Shown piece by piece: positions 42,740-51,478 of a DNA stretch of 64,000 nucleotides. Positions within the stretch are counted from its first letter, which is position 1. Each line of letters begins with the position of its first letter. Position numbers and translations under genes: made by a program. This DNA is from Candidatus Aminicenantota bacterium (GTDB taxonomy: Bacteria; Acidobacteriota; Aminicenantia; UBA2199): NCBI GenBank assembly GCA_026393835.1, contig JAPKZK010000073.1, positions 1 through 64,000 of the forward strand, in the 5' to 3' direction. The notes below the pieces were generated by a model. That model ran no database searches, had not been told where the DNA came from, and saw nothing but the letters and a program-made list of their open reading frames with translations.

Positions 42740-45178
42740 TTATTTCTTTCTCCCCGGGTCCTTTACTTTAATAACCACCATGGTGAAATCATCGTGCTGG
42801 GGTTCTTTGCCGGAGAAATCGCTTACGGCTTCGATGATTTTTTTCTGCAGGATACGGGGCGGCAAATTGGCGTTCCGGCGAATGGTATCACATAACCGTT
42901 CTTCGCCGAAAATCTCTTGTTTGGTATTCATGGCTTCGGTGACGCCGTCGGTATAAAAAACATAGATATCATCTTCTTCGATTGGAATGACGGCATCTTC
43001 GATTATGGCCCGATATTGGGGGCCCTTTTCCAGGCCCAGGGCAATCCCCCGGGGATTCACCGATTGGGTGGCGCCGGTTTTCTTTTTCCATACGATAAGG
43101 GGGTTATGACCAGCGCTGGCAAAGGTTAACGTCCGTTCTTCCAGGTCGAAAATGCCGTATATAATAGTGATAAATACATCGCGGGGCGCGTTTTCACAGA
43201 ATATTTCATTGGCCTCCGCCAGCAAGGACGCAGGTTTCATGACTTTCCTGGACAGGGTTTTAATAATCCCTTTGACCATGGTCATATAAAAAGCGGCGGA
43301 TACGCCTTTCCCCGAAACATCGCCGATCAGGACGCTCATATAACGTTCGCTGATCTGGACGAAATCGTAATAGTCGCCGCCCACTTCCATGGCCGGTTGA
43401 CAGAGGCTCACGATCTCCAGGCTGGGAAAGTCCGGCAATTTCTGGGGCAAAAAACGCATCTGGACGCTGCGGGCAATTTCCAGTTCCCTGAGGAATCTTT
43501 CCCTTTCGCTGATGCGGTTGACATATTCCGGGACATAATTTTCATAATCTTCGGCCGACTGGGGGCGAAAAACCAGGTAAATCCCCACCAGCAAAAAGAA
43601 AATGGCAATGATAACGACGGCCATGCCCACCAGCCCGGGGAGGGAACCGGGATATAAGAAAGCCAGCGCCAGGTCCAGGAGTATTTTTGTCCCCAGGAAG
43701 GAGAAAAGAATCGTCAAAAGGTCGTATCGATAGGCGATCAACGCAAAAATAAAAGCAATGGGCAGCGCCAGGAGGGCCGAAGATAATTGGGGATAGAAAA
43801 ATGTAAAGGGCAGCCCCGACAGGAGGAGGCTGAGGGTCAATAACAGCAGCAGTACGCTTTTGTGCCGGAGTTTTTCTTTTAAATAAGCGGGCCAGAAGAA
43901 AAGAATGCTCAAACCGATAAAAACGCAAAGGAGAATATCCCCGAGAAAAATTCCTGCCGCCTGGGGCAAATTTTGAAAGACAGTGAATTGTCTATCGGGA
44001 AAGGATATAAAGCAGAGATTGAAGGCGCCGGCGGCGCGCACCAGGGCGCCGGTAACCAGCAGGATAAGGCCCACCAGGAAAAACGACCGCAGTAAAGCGG
44101 CGCCGGTTTCACGGATTAAAAATTTACCCTGGAACAGCAGGTCCGAAACAATAAGCTTTTCGGGCCAGGAGGCCCGGTTCTGGGAATCGGCCACAGGAAG
44201 CAGCAGCAGCATGCCCAGCAGGATAAACAATGCAGATAAACCGCTTCCCAGGAGAAGCTCCGGCCAATGTCCCCCATACCATCCACCGGCTGCTGTCGAG
44301 ATAATCATTAGCAGGCCCATTGCTATTCCTGTTCGGAGCGCCCGTGCGAATTCCAGTTCGTCCCTGCGAAGTTTTTGCATGAAGCGGACAACAATGAAGA
44401 TAAAAATAATAAACCAGGTAACCACCCATACGATATATGCGGGGTTTGAATCTTCGTGGTCCCCGCTTACCCGGGTAGTTTTCGCATCGAGGACCCGGTT
44501 TAATTGGTAGTTGGCGACCCGGTTGCCCGATAGTTCCACCGTGTATTGGTAAAGTAAACCGGGGTATTTTTTGGATTTGTTTTCCAGTACAAACTTATAC
44601 TGGGTATGATTGCCCTTCCTGGATATTTCCCGGTCGGTTACCGCCAGGGAATCCGTTTTTATGCCGTATTCTCCTAAAAAATATTTGGCTTCGAAAAGGG
44701 CGTCTTCTTCGGAGATATTGTCATCGGAGTTCTTTCCCCCTGTTTCCCCCGTGTTATCGGTGAACCCTATCAGGCCGCCGTTGAAATCGTACCTGGTTTC
44801 GAGGTAGGGATTTCTCCTATCGGCGCTGCCGCGATCGCGATCACTGGGTATCCAGCGGATGGACCAGTACCCGGGCGCCAGGTCCGGGTAACCCCGGTTT
44901 TTTTCATTGTAATATTGGGCGTATTTTAAAAGATTGTTATCGATGCCGGAAGAAATTATCCTATCGAACCGGGAATGATTTACGGATACTTTATGGAAAA
45001 AAGAGTTTGCCGCGGAGAGGATGTTTTCCGTGGATTCATGGGGCCGTATCGACTGTACCAGCGGCGAGGTGGTCATGAGGAAGAAATAGACGGCGGTAAA
45101 AATGACTCCGGCGGCGGCGAGTAAGATTAGTCCCGCATTGCGGCGGTTGTTCTTCCGGCTGTTTACGATTTTCTCCAT
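42740..45178 (-). CDS. Membrane PP2C/SpoIIE-type serine phosphatase (RsbU-like)
   Basis: About 812 residues from ATG 45178 (TTG at 45214 is an alternative). An N-terminal membrane segment (about 12-35 of this form) is followed by an extracytoplasmic region of about 210 residues with PepSY-like features ('DALFEAKYFLGEYGI', 'YQYTVELSGNRVANYQLNRVL' core 'YTVELSGNRV'), then about eight to ten hydrophobic segments, and a cytoplasmic C-terminal SpoIIE domain: 'ARSVQMRFLPQ', 'VGGDYYDF', 'IGDVSGKGVSAAFYM', 'ASAGHNPLIVW' and 'HDDFTMVVIKV'. The metal-binding Asp residues are intact. It should dephosphorylate an anti-sigma-factor antagonist in response to an envelope signal. No anti-sigma or STAS partner is adjacent. 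Confidence 0.88.
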   Translation of the reverse strand: MEKIVNSRKNNRRNAGLILLAAAGVIFTAVYFFLMTTSPLVQSIRPHESTENILSAANSFFHKVSVNHSRFDRIISSGIDNNLLKYAQYYNEKNRGYPDLAPGYWSIRWIPSDRDRGSADRRNPYLETRYDFNGGLIGFTDNTGETGGKNSDDNISEEDALFEAKYFLGEYGIKTDSLAVTDREISRKGNHTQYKFVLENKSKKYPGLLYQYTVELSGNRVANYQLNRVLDAKTTRVSGDHEDSNPAYIVWVVTWFIIFIFIVVRFMQKLRRDELEFARALRTGIAMGLLMIISTAAGGWYGGHWPELLLGSGLSALFILLGMLLLLPVADSQNRASWPEKLIVSDLLFQGKFLIRETGAALLRSFFLVGLILLVTGALVRAAGAFNLCFISFPDRQFTVFQNLPQAAGIFLGDILLCVFIGLSILFFWPAYLKEKLRHKSVLLLLLTLSLLLSGLPFTFFYPQLSSALLALPIAFIFALIAYRYDLLTILFSFLGTKILLDLALAFLYPGSLPGLVGMAVVIIAIFFLLVGIYLVFRPQSAEDYENYVPEYVNRISERERFLRELEIARSVQMRFLPQKLPDFPSLEIVSLCQPAMEVGGDYYDFVQISERYMSVLIGDVSGKGVSAAFYMTMVKGIIKTLSRKVMKPASLLAEANEIFCENAPRDVFITIIYGIFDLEERTLTFASAGHNPLIVWKKKTGATQSVNPRGIALGLEKGPQYRAIIEDAVIPIEEDDIYVFYTDGVTEAMNTKQEIFGEERLCDTIRRNANLPPRILQKKIIEAVSDFSGKEPQHDDFTMVVIKVKDPGRKK

Positions 45179-45263
45179 GGTTAAGATTTTAATGGAAACC
45201 CGTTGAAATGTCAAGGTAAGCGATATTTATCCGGCATTTATTGCCGGTGATTTTTTTATATGC

Positions 45264-45269
45264 TATAAT
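45264..45269 (+). promoter_or_regulatory. Extended -10 promoter (TGCTATAAT)
   Basis: TATAAT preceded by TGC, 18 bases before the ATG of the ATPase gene at 45287; the mRNA leader would be very short. Confidence 0.4.
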
Positions 45270-45286
45270 GTTACCGGTGAAAAAAG

Positions 45287-47035
45287 ATGAAAATGAAAAA
45301 ACTGCCTGTCGGGATATCGGATTTTAAAGATATGGTGACGGGGAATTACTACTATGTGGATAAGACCCTGTTTATTAAAGAAATCATCGATAGTGGAGAT
45401 AAAATCCTCCTTATCCCCCGTCCCCGGCGATTCGGGAAAACGCTCAATCTTTCCATGCTGGGATATTTTTACGACTGCTGCCCGGTCGCATGGGATCCGG
45501 ACTCGGATTCGCAACCGGGCTCACCGGCAAAGGAAACCCGCTCCCCGGGTACTTATAAACATTTATTCGATTCCCTGGCCATATGTGGGGCCGGCCAGGA
45601 GTACCTGGATAAAATAGGCAGGCATCCGGTTATTTTTTTAACCTTCCGGCTCATCAAGGATATGGACTGGGAATCTTGCCTGGATAATATAAAAAAGCTT
45701 ATCCAGAAAGAGTATGCGCGGCATTACTACCTGCTTGAAAGTCAAAAACTGATGCCGCACGAACGGAATTATTTCCAAAAGATCATCGATCTAACGGGCA
45801 ATAAAGGCGATTATGCAAACAGCCTGGAAAACCTGCTAATTTTCTTAAGCCGATATTATAATAGACGGGCCGTTATTTTGATTGATGAATACGACGCCCC
45901 GGTTCATGCCGGTTTTACTTACGGTTATTATGAAGAGGTCATTAATTTTATGCGCAACTTCCTCAGCGGGGGTTTGAAAGACACGGACCAATACCTGGAA
46001 AAAGGTATTGTAACCGGTATTATGCGTATTGCCAGGGAATCGATTTTTTCCGGCCTCAACAACCCCGGCGTCTATACGCTGCTGTCGGAAGAGTTCAACG
46101 ACTATTTCGGGTTCACGGAAACGGAAATAAAAACCATGCTTACGGATTTCCAACTTCTCGATATGTATGAACAGGTGCAGTTGTGGTATAACGGTTACCT
46201 GTTCGGCGGTAAGGTTATTTATAATCCCTGGTCTATTATCAACTTTCTCAACAGCAAAGGAAAGAAATTACAGCCTTACTGGATCAATACCTCCGACAAC
46301 CGGATCGTGGATTCGCTGCTGTCCAGGGGCGGCAGGGAACTAAGGAAAGAATTGGAACAGCTCATCCGCGGCGAAGCTATCGAAAAAGCCATCGATCAAA
46401 ACATCATTTTAAAAGAAGTCGCCATACGGGAGGATTTATTGTGGAGTTTCCTATTAATGGGAGGATACCTGAAACAGACGGACGAAAGACGGGACTCTAC
46501 CTCGGGAAAATTTCTTTATACGCTGTCGATTCCTAATGAAGAAGTAAAAATAACGTATACCGGTATTATCGACCGCTATTTTTCCACGAAGATCGAAAAT
46601 GAGAAATTGGAGATCATGCTCAAAGCATTAATCGAGGGTGATATCAAACTCTTTGAAAAAATGTTGAGAATGGTGGTGATGGCTGTATTCAGTTACCACG
46701 ATTTCGGCGGCGAGCCGGAGAAAGTCTATCATGCGCTGGTGGCCGGCCTGCTGATCTGGATATCCAATACCCACGAGATAAAATCCAACCGCGAATCCGG
46801 CTACGGCAGATACGATATTATGATTATTCCTAAAGATATCACCAAAATCGGCTATGTGATCGAATTCAAGTCTGTGGACAAAGATGATAATGAAACCGTG
46901 GATACGGCGTTGGATGCCGCCATGAAACAGATCGAAACTAAGAAATACGAAACCGAACTGGTGGATCGAGGAATAAAACACATCAAAAAACTGGCCATTG
47001 CCTTTTCAGGTAAAGAGGTTTTTGTAAAAGAGTAA
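45287..47035 (+). CDS. AAA-ATPase-like / PD-(D/E)XK nuclease family protein, second copy
   Basis: A 582-residue paralogue of 406-1998. 'GISDFKDMVTGNYYYVDKT' and Walker A 'PRPRRFGKT' (about 44-52), 'VILIDEYDAP' and the C-terminal nuclease 'YGRYDIMII...YVIEFKSV' are all intact. Compared with the first copy it has an insertion between Walker A and B with 'GSPAKETRSPG', probably lineage-specific. Function unknown. Confidence 0.9.
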   Translation: MKMKKLPVGISDFKDMVTGNYYYVDKTLFIKEIIDSGDKILLIPRPRRFGKTLNLSMLGYFYDCCPVAWDPDSDSQPGSPAKETRSPGTYKHLFDSLAICGAGQEYLDKIGRHPVIFLTFRLIKDMDWESCLDNIKKLIQKEYARHYYLLESQKLMPHERNYFQKIIDLTGNKGDYANSLENLLIFLSRYYNRRAVILIDEYDAPVHAGFTYGYYEEVINFMRNFLSGGLKDTDQYLEKGIVTGIMRIARESIFSGLNNPGVYTLLSEEFNDYFGFTETEIKTMLTDFQLLDMYEQVQLWYNGYLFGGKVIYNPWSIINFLNSKGKKLQPYWINTSDNRIVDSLLSRGGRELRKELEQLIRGEAIEKAIDQNIILKEVAIREDLLWSFLLMGGYLKQTDERRDSTSGKFLYTLSIPNEEVKITYTGIIDRYFSTKIENEKLEIMLKALIEGDIKLFEKMLRMVVMAVFSYHDFGGEPEKVYHALVAGLLIWISNTHEIKSNRESGYGRYDIMIIPKDITKIGYVIEFKSVDKDDNETVDTALDAAMKQIETKKYETELVDRGIKHIKKLAIAFSGKEVFVKE

Positions 47036-47145
47036 GCGCCAGGTAAAAAATTCCAACTGCCGTAAAAATAGCTACACCAATAGTTTTATTGCTAATTTTT
47101 TTTTGGCGACCTGGCATCCGTCACTTCCTCGTTTATTTTTCGGGC

Positions 47146-47174
47146 TTGACCTTTTCCATAAATTAAGATAAAAT
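47146..47174 (+). promoter_or_regulatory. Sigma-70-like promoter of the ArsR operon
   Basis: TTGACC and TAAAAT with a 17-base spacer, 22 bases before the ArsR ATG. The region between -10 and the start ('ctatatcggtggataacgatatgg') contains a partial inverted repeat that could be the ArsR operator. Confidence 0.6.
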
Positions 47175-47195
47175 ACTATATCGGTGGATAACGAT

Positions 47196-47537
47196 ATGGT
47201 CAAGAAAATTGAAAAAATCAACAGGGCGCTGGGCGATAAAAACCGGCTGAGAATCATCTATATGCTGGGCCAAAAATCCATGTGCGTCTGTGAAATTACG
47301 GAAATCCTGCGCTTATCCCAGTCCACGGTGTCAGGCCACTTACGGGTTCTGAAAGAAGCCGACCTGGTTGAAGACTCCAAAGACGGCCTGTGGGTGGAAT
47401 ACCGCCTCTGCCAGAACGATCGCTTTATAAAAGATATATTGGACCTCATCTCCGGGGAACTGAACTGCGACCCGGAAATGGAAAAAGATCGGCAACTGGC
47501 TGCCCACGTTAACAGGGAAACGATATGCAAAAAATAA
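47196..47537 (+). CDS. arsR: ArsR-family metalloregulator
   Basis: About 113 residues from ATG 47196 (GGTGG eight bases upstream; a GTG at 47184 is possible). Winged helix: 'NRALGDKNRLRIIYMLGQ', 'SMCVCEITEILRLSQSTVSGHLRVL' (cores 'CVCEI', 'SQSTVSGHLRVL'), 'DGLWVEYRL'. The CVC pair at the recognition-helix entry is the ArsR/SmtB thiol sensor for As(III)/Sb(III). It should repress the downstream permease-thioredoxin genes until metalloid binds. Confidence 0.9.
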   Translation: MVKKIEKINRALGDKNRLRIIYMLGQKSMCVCEITEILRLSQSTVSGHLRVLKEADLVEDSKDGLWVEYRLCQNDRFIKDILDLISGELNCDPEMEKDRQLAAHVNRETICKK

Positions 47538-47561
47538 AAAATTTTCTCCTAAAGGTGAACA

Positions 47562-48731
47562 ATGAAAGAATTGAAAATATTTATTCTCCTGGCCGCGGCA
47601 TTTCTAATTTGTTACTTTTTCCCTTTAAGCATCATCCCCTTTAAGGGGCCCATTTTCGAGGCGCTGGCCCTGGTCCGCTGGTACGCCCGCGAACACGTCT
47701 TGCTGTGCCTTGTCCCGGCTTTCTTTATCGCCGGCGCTATTTCCATGTTCCTGAGCCAGGCCTCGGTCATCAAATACTTCGGCCCCAACTCCAATAAAGT
47801 ACTCTCCTACGGCGTCGCCTCTGTCTCCGGCACTATCCTGGCGGTTTGTTCCTGCACAGTTTTACCGCTGTTTTCGGGGATATACAAAAGGGGCGCCGGG
47901 CTGGGACCGGCCATTGCTTTTCTCTATTCCGGCCCGGCCATTAACGTGCTGGCCATTATCCTCACCGCCCGGATCCTGGGCATGGAAATGGGCATTGCCA
48001 GGGCCGTGGGCGCCGTGGTTTTTAGTGTGATCGTGGGCCTGCTGATGCATCTTATCTTTCTCAAAGAAGAAAAACAACGCATTGCCGAAGGGGAATTGCA
48101 TTTTGGCGAAGAAGAAGAACACCGCCCCCTGTGGAAAACTGCCCTCTTTTTCGCGGCTTTAGTCGGGATACTGGTGTTCGCCAACTGGGGGAAACCCCAG
48201 GCCGTAGATATCGGATTTTGGACCCTGGTTTTTCGCTGTAAGTGGTGGATCGCCGGGGCGTTCGTGGCCCTGCTTTTGCTTATGATTATCCGCTGGTTCA
48301 AAAAAGAGGAACTGTCCGACTGGACTCTCTCATCCTGGGGATTTGCCAAACAAATCCTGCCGCTTTTGTTACTGGGCGTCCTGGCGTCCGGCTTCTTGTT
48401 GGGACGGCCGGGATTCGAAGGCTTGATTCCTTCTTCGGCGATCGAGAAATTGGTGGGCGGCAATTCTCTTTTCGCCAATTTTTTCGCGTCCATTGTGGCC
48501 GCATTTATGTATTTTGCCACCCTGACCGAAGTGCCGATCCTGCAAGGATTAATCGGCGCCGGCATGGGCAAAGGTCCGGCCCTGGCGTTACTGCTGGCCG
48601 GCCCGGCGTTAAGCCTGCCCAGCATGCTGGTGATGCGCGGGATCATGGGAACGAAGAAAACCGTGGTATACGTTAGCCTGGTGGTTATTATGGCAACTAT
48701 CAGCGGCATTATTTACGGGGCTTTGTTTTAA
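47562..48731 (+). CDS. ArsP-type permease (DUF318/PF03773)
   Basis: A 389-residue membrane protein with about eight to ten hydrophobic segments. The motif 'AVCSCTVLPLFSGIYKRGAGLGPAIAFLYSGPA' (cores 'VCSCTVLPLF', 'GPAIAFLYSGPA') is the signature of PF03773 permeases, in which the Cys pair binds trivalent organoarsenicals in ArsP. A Glu/His-rich cytoplasmic loop ('FGEEEEHRP') lies mid-protein. It is directly after arsR and is the probable efflux component. Confidence 0.85.
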   Translation: MKELKIFILLAAAFLICYFFPLSIIPFKGPIFEALALVRWYAREHVLLCLVPAFFIAGAISMFLSQASVIKYFGPNSNKVLSYGVASVSGTILAVCSCTVLPLFSGIYKRGAGLGPAIAFLYSGPAINVLAIILTARILGMEMGIARAVGAVVFSVIVGLLMHLIFLKEEKQRIAEGELHFGEEEEHRPLWKTALFFAALVGILVFANWGKPQAVDIGFWTLVFRCKWWIAGAFVALLLLMIIRWFKKEELSDWTLSSWGFAKQILPLLLLGVLASGFLLGRPGFEGLIPSSAIEKLVGGNSLFANFFASIVAAFMYFATLTEVPILQGLIGAGMGKGPALALLLAGPALSLPSMLVMRGIMGTKKTVVYVSLVVIMATISGIIYGALF

Positions 48732-48735
48732 ACAC

Positions 48736-49554
48736 ATGAACAAAATCATTACAACTTTCCCTTCGCAAGAAGGCTTCAACCGCGCTGAAGAAGTGCTGAA
48801 AAAGATGTCGGCGCAGTATGAAATTATCTCCCCGGGTCCTGCATTCAGAATGGTGGGCGTACCGGCGTTGGTAATGACGCCGGAAGTCCGGGCCGCTTTT
48901 TTGCAGCAGGGCGGGGAAACAATCGTCAACCCGGGCTGGGTGTCCCACAAGGAAACGACCATCCAGGCGCCGGCCAATGAACCGGAAACGTTTAAAGAGG
49001 ATATTTTCGGCCGGGCAATGATCGTGGTGCTGGCCCCCTGTATCGCCGATCCAGCGAAAATTCGACTGGTTGCCCATATCTCCGGGGACCTGGCGCAGGT
49101 GTTTCCCTATCTGAATGGCCATATGCAGGGCGCTTCATACAACCCCAACGGCCCCAGCCTGACGTTCATGGAGGCGTACCGCATGATCGCCCTGTACCCG
49201 CACCGTATTGCCGTGGCCAAAGCGGACGAGATCGTGGACGCCTGGCGGGCGCTGGAAATGCTGCGGATGGAAACGAATTCATGCTGGCAAAACCGGGGGC
49301 AAATTACGCCTTCTTACGAGATGCGCAGGAAACCCCCGGCGTTGGAGATTTATTTCCGCTTACCTAAAACCAATTGCAAACAGTGCGGCGAAAAAACCTG
49401 CCTGGCCTTTGCCCTGAGACTCCGGAGCGGCGAAGTTATTCCACGCCAATGCAAGCCGGTTTTCGACGGGGAATTCGTTCATCTCAAAGACGCCCTGCTG
49501 GAAATTTGCCAGGGCCTGGGGGTCGCTGGAGATAACGGGGGTAGCCATGAGTGA
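48736..49554 (+). CDS. DUF3343-like N-terminus with a C-terminal 4Fe-4S (CdhD-type) domain
   Basis: A 272-residue protein. Residues 1-75 read as DUF3343, a putative sulfur/selenium-carrier fold ('TTFPSQEGFNRAEEVL'). The C-terminus 'TNCKQCGEKTCLAFALRLRSGE...RQCKPV' (Cys spacing C-x2-C-x4-C...C) is a 4Fe-4S binding domain (PF04060) as in corrinoid proteins. The middle has 'APCIADPAKIRLVAHISGDL'. No function is known for this combination. In an arsR-arsP context it might shuttle electrons or thiols to the metalloid. Four bases after the permease gene; its stop overlaps the next micro-gene. Confidence 0.75.
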   Translation: MNKIITTFPSQEGFNRAEEVLKKMSAQYEIISPGPAFRMVGVPALVMTPEVRAAFLQQGGETIVNPGWVSHKETTIQAPANEPETFKEDIFGRAMIVVLAPCIADPAKIRLVAHISGDLAQVFPYLNGHMQGASYNPNGPSLTFMEAYRMIALYPHRIAVAKADEIVDAWRALEMLRMETNSCWQNRGQITPSYEMRRKPPALEIYFRLPKTNCKQCGEKTCLAFALRLRSGEVIPRQCKPVFDGEFVHLKDALLEICQGLGVAGDNGGSHE

Positions 49555-49711
49555 AGAAAATGTCGAAGTAAGCTCGCTAAAATGCGATGCGTGCCGGAAA
49601 GATTTCCCCATGAGCGATATCCGTTTCATGTCGCTCAAAATGTGTTGTAAAGTGGAGCAAGTCCCTTTATGCAAGGACTGCTGGGAAAAATATACTAAAA
49701 CAGGAGGCTAA
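49547..49711 (+). CDS. Cys-rich 54-residue micro-protein
   Basis: A small frame, ATG overlapping the upstream stop (ATGAGTGA), of 54 residues with two CxxC-like pairs ('KCDACRKDF', 'MCCKV', 'LCKDCWEKY'), seven Cys in total. It looks like a zinc-ribbon or metallochaperone. GGAGG of the next gene lies inside its last codons, confirming tight packing. I recognise no named family. Confidence 0.65.
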   Translation: MSEENVEVSSLKCDACRKDFPMSDIRFMSLKMCCKVEQVPLCKDCWEKYTKTGG

Positions 49712-49712
49712 G

Positions 49713-49946
49713 ATGAAAAAGATTCAAATCCTCGGTACGGGGTGTCCGAAATGCCGGAAATTGGCGGAAACGGCGGAAGAGGCAGCCCGGGAGTTAAATA
49801 TCGAATATTCACTGGAAAAAGTGACGGAGATCAACGATATCATGAATTTCGGGGTCATGGTCACGCCGGCGCTGGCGGTTGACGGCGTCGTAAAAGTAGC
49901 CGGCAAAGTGCCGAATGTCGATGAGATTAAAAAAATGCTTGCCTGA
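49713..49946 (+). CDS. Small thioredoxin-like protein (TIGR00412 type)
   Basis: A 77-residue redoxin 'IQILGTGCPKCRKL' with Cys11 and Cys14 as the active pair, 'VMVTPALAVDGVVKVAGKVP' (cores 'TPALAVDG') and total length typical of TIGR00412. It is cytoplasmic. Such redoxins occur in ars loci with CcdA and permeases and may keep thiols reduced. Confidence 0.9.
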   Translation: MKKIQILGTGCPKCRKLAETAEEAARELNIEYSLEKVTEINDIMNFGVMVTPALAVDGVVKVAGKVPNVDEIKKMLA

Positions 49947-49970
49947 AAAACAAAAAAAGGAGATCTAATT

Positions 49971-50381
49971 ATGATGAAAAAATTAGCTTTGCTATTATGC
50001 GTTGGTTTGTTGGCTGTCGTTTTACAAGGGGCGTCCGGTTATGACGAAGACAAAAATAACGGCGCTGCCGCGGCGCAGGAAGAACAAAATCCCGCCGATC
50101 TCAAAGTGACCTTTATCGAACTGGGTTCGGTGCGGTGCATCCCCTGCAAAAAAATGATACCCATCATGGAAGAAGTTAAAAAAGAGTACCCCGGACAGGT
50201 GAAAGTGGTGTTTTACGACGTCTGGACCCCTGAAGGCGCCCCTTTTGCCGGGCAATATAAAATCAAACTCATCCCTACCCAGGTTTTCCTGGATAAAGAC
50301 GGTAATGAATATTTCCGCCATGTCGGTTTTTTCCCTAAAGAAGAACTGGTAGCCGTACTTAAACAAAAAGGGGTCCAATAA
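49971..50381 (+). CDS. Exported thioredoxin-fold protein (CxxC)
   Basis: A 136-residue protein with a signal peptide (about 1-23, 'LALLLCVGLLAVVLQGASG'). The redox motif is 'VRCIPCKKM' (Cys56/Cys59), with 'IPTQVFLDKDGNEYFRHVGF' for the cis-Pro loop. It would act in the periplasm, receiving electrons from the CcdA protein encoded next. Its stop overlaps the ccdA start (TAATG). Confidence 0.9.
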   Translation: MMKKLALLLCVGLLAVVLQGASGYDEDKNNGAAAAQEEQNPADLKVTFIELGSVRCIPCKKMIPIMEEVKKEYPGQVKVVFYDVWTPEGAPFAGQYKIKLIPTQVFLDKDGNEYFRHVGFFPKEELVAVLKQKGVQ

Positions 50382-51076
50382 TGCTGGAAGGGTTGTTTAC
50401 CTGGCTGGCGGGATTGGTGGAGTCCACTTTCCCGGCAGCCATGGCCGGGGCGTTTCTCTGGGGCGTGATGAGTATTTTACTCAGCCCCTGTCATTTGACA
50501 TCCATTCCCCTGGTGGTGGGCTATATCAGCCAGCAAGAGTTGAAATCGACAAAGCGGGCGCTGTGGATATCGTTTGTTTTTGCTTCCGGGATTTTAATTA
50601 CCATCGGTTTGATCGGCCTGGTAACCGCTTTATTGGGCCGCATGATGGGCGATATCGGCAAGTGGGGCAATTACCTGGTGGCGGCTGTTTTTTTCCTGGT
50701 GGGGCTGTACCTGCTGGACATCTTGCGTTTCGATTTTTCCGGTTCGGGACTGCTGAAAACTTCTAAGAAAGGCGCCTGGGCCGCCCTGGCGCTGGGTCTG
50801 GTTTTCGGCATCGCCCTGGGACCTTGCACTTTTGCCTTTATGGCGCCGGTCCTGGCCATCACTTTGTTCTCCCCTTCCTCGGGCTTCATCCATAACTTCT
50901 CCCTACTGGCGCTCTACGGCGTCGGCCACTGCCTGGTCATCGTACTGGCCGGTACGTTTACGGAAGTCATCCAGAAATACCTCAACTGGAATGAACGCTC
51001 TAAAGGAACTATTATTATTAAAAAAATATGCGGCGTTTTAATTATCATCGGCGGGATTTACCTGCTGACTGTTTAA
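50381..51076 (+). CDS. CcdA/DsbD-type cytochrome c biogenesis transmembrane protein
   Basis: A 231-residue membrane protein, six to seven segments. 'LLSPCHLTSIPLVVGYI' supplies one redox Cys and 'IALGPCTFAFMAPVL' the other, matching the CcdA pair that passes electrons from cytoplasm to periplasm. It should pair with the exported thioredoxin. Function in metalloid resistance is inferred from the operon. Confidence 0.9.
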   Translation: MLEGLFTWLAGLVESTFPAAMAGAFLWGVMSILLSPCHLTSIPLVVGYISQQELKSTKRALWISFVFASGILITIGLIGLVTALLGRMMGDIGKWGNYLVAAVFFLVGLYLLDILRFDFSGSGLLKTSKKGAWAALALGLVFGIALGPCTFAFMAPVLAITLFSPSSGFIHNFSLLALYGVGHCLVIVLAGTFTEVIQKYLNWNERSKGTIIIKKICGVLIIIGGIYLLTV

Positions 51077-51090
51077 AGACTATGCTTTTG

Positions 51091-51165
51091 GCAACCAGGA
51101 ACCTTTTCGAGAAAAGGTTCCTGGACCTCCAAAAGCTTTTGATTAATAAATCCTCTTAGGAGGTC
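51091..51165. repeat. Dispersed palindromic repeat, best copy
   Basis: A perfect 30-base palindrome, arms CCAGGAACCTTTTC/GAAAAGGTTCCTGG with a 2-base centre (51095-51124), then 'acctccaaaagcttttgatta'. Read with the copies at 2186, 6690 and 52169 it defines the family. It separates ccdA from the broken ACR3 gene. Confidence 0.85.
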
Positions 51166-51172
51166 AATTATA

Positions 51173-51478
51173 ATGACAACTTCAACTGTTAAAAAACTCT
51201 CATTTTTAGACCGCTTCCTCACCCTGTGGATATTCACGGCCATGGTCATCGGCGTCGGACTGGGATCCCTCATCCCCTCTATCGTAAACTTCTGGAACCG
51301 TTTTAACAGCGGTACCACCAATATCCCCATTGCCATCGGCCTGATACTGATGATGTACCCCCCACTGGCCAAAGTTAAATACGAAGAATTGGGAGATGTA
51401 TTCAAGAACTGGAAAGTACTGGGATTATCCCTGGTGAACGTCGCTTTAAAATTTAGAACCAGGTATTTTGTGAAATGA
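51173..51478 (+). pseudogene. Truncated ACR3-type arsenite efflux pump
   Basis: The first about 89 residues match the start of ACR3 pumps ('[20 protein letters not shown]', '[22 protein letters not shown]', cores only '[10 protein letters not shown]' and '[10 protein letters not shown]'). The frame then runs into an unrelated '[12 protein letters not shown]' tail and stops. Full-length ACR3 has about 350 residues, so roughly three quarters, including the catalytic Cys, has been deleted at a junction near 51440. A GGAGGT site precedes the ATG. The loss leaves ArsP as the only evident exporter here. Confidence 0.85.
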
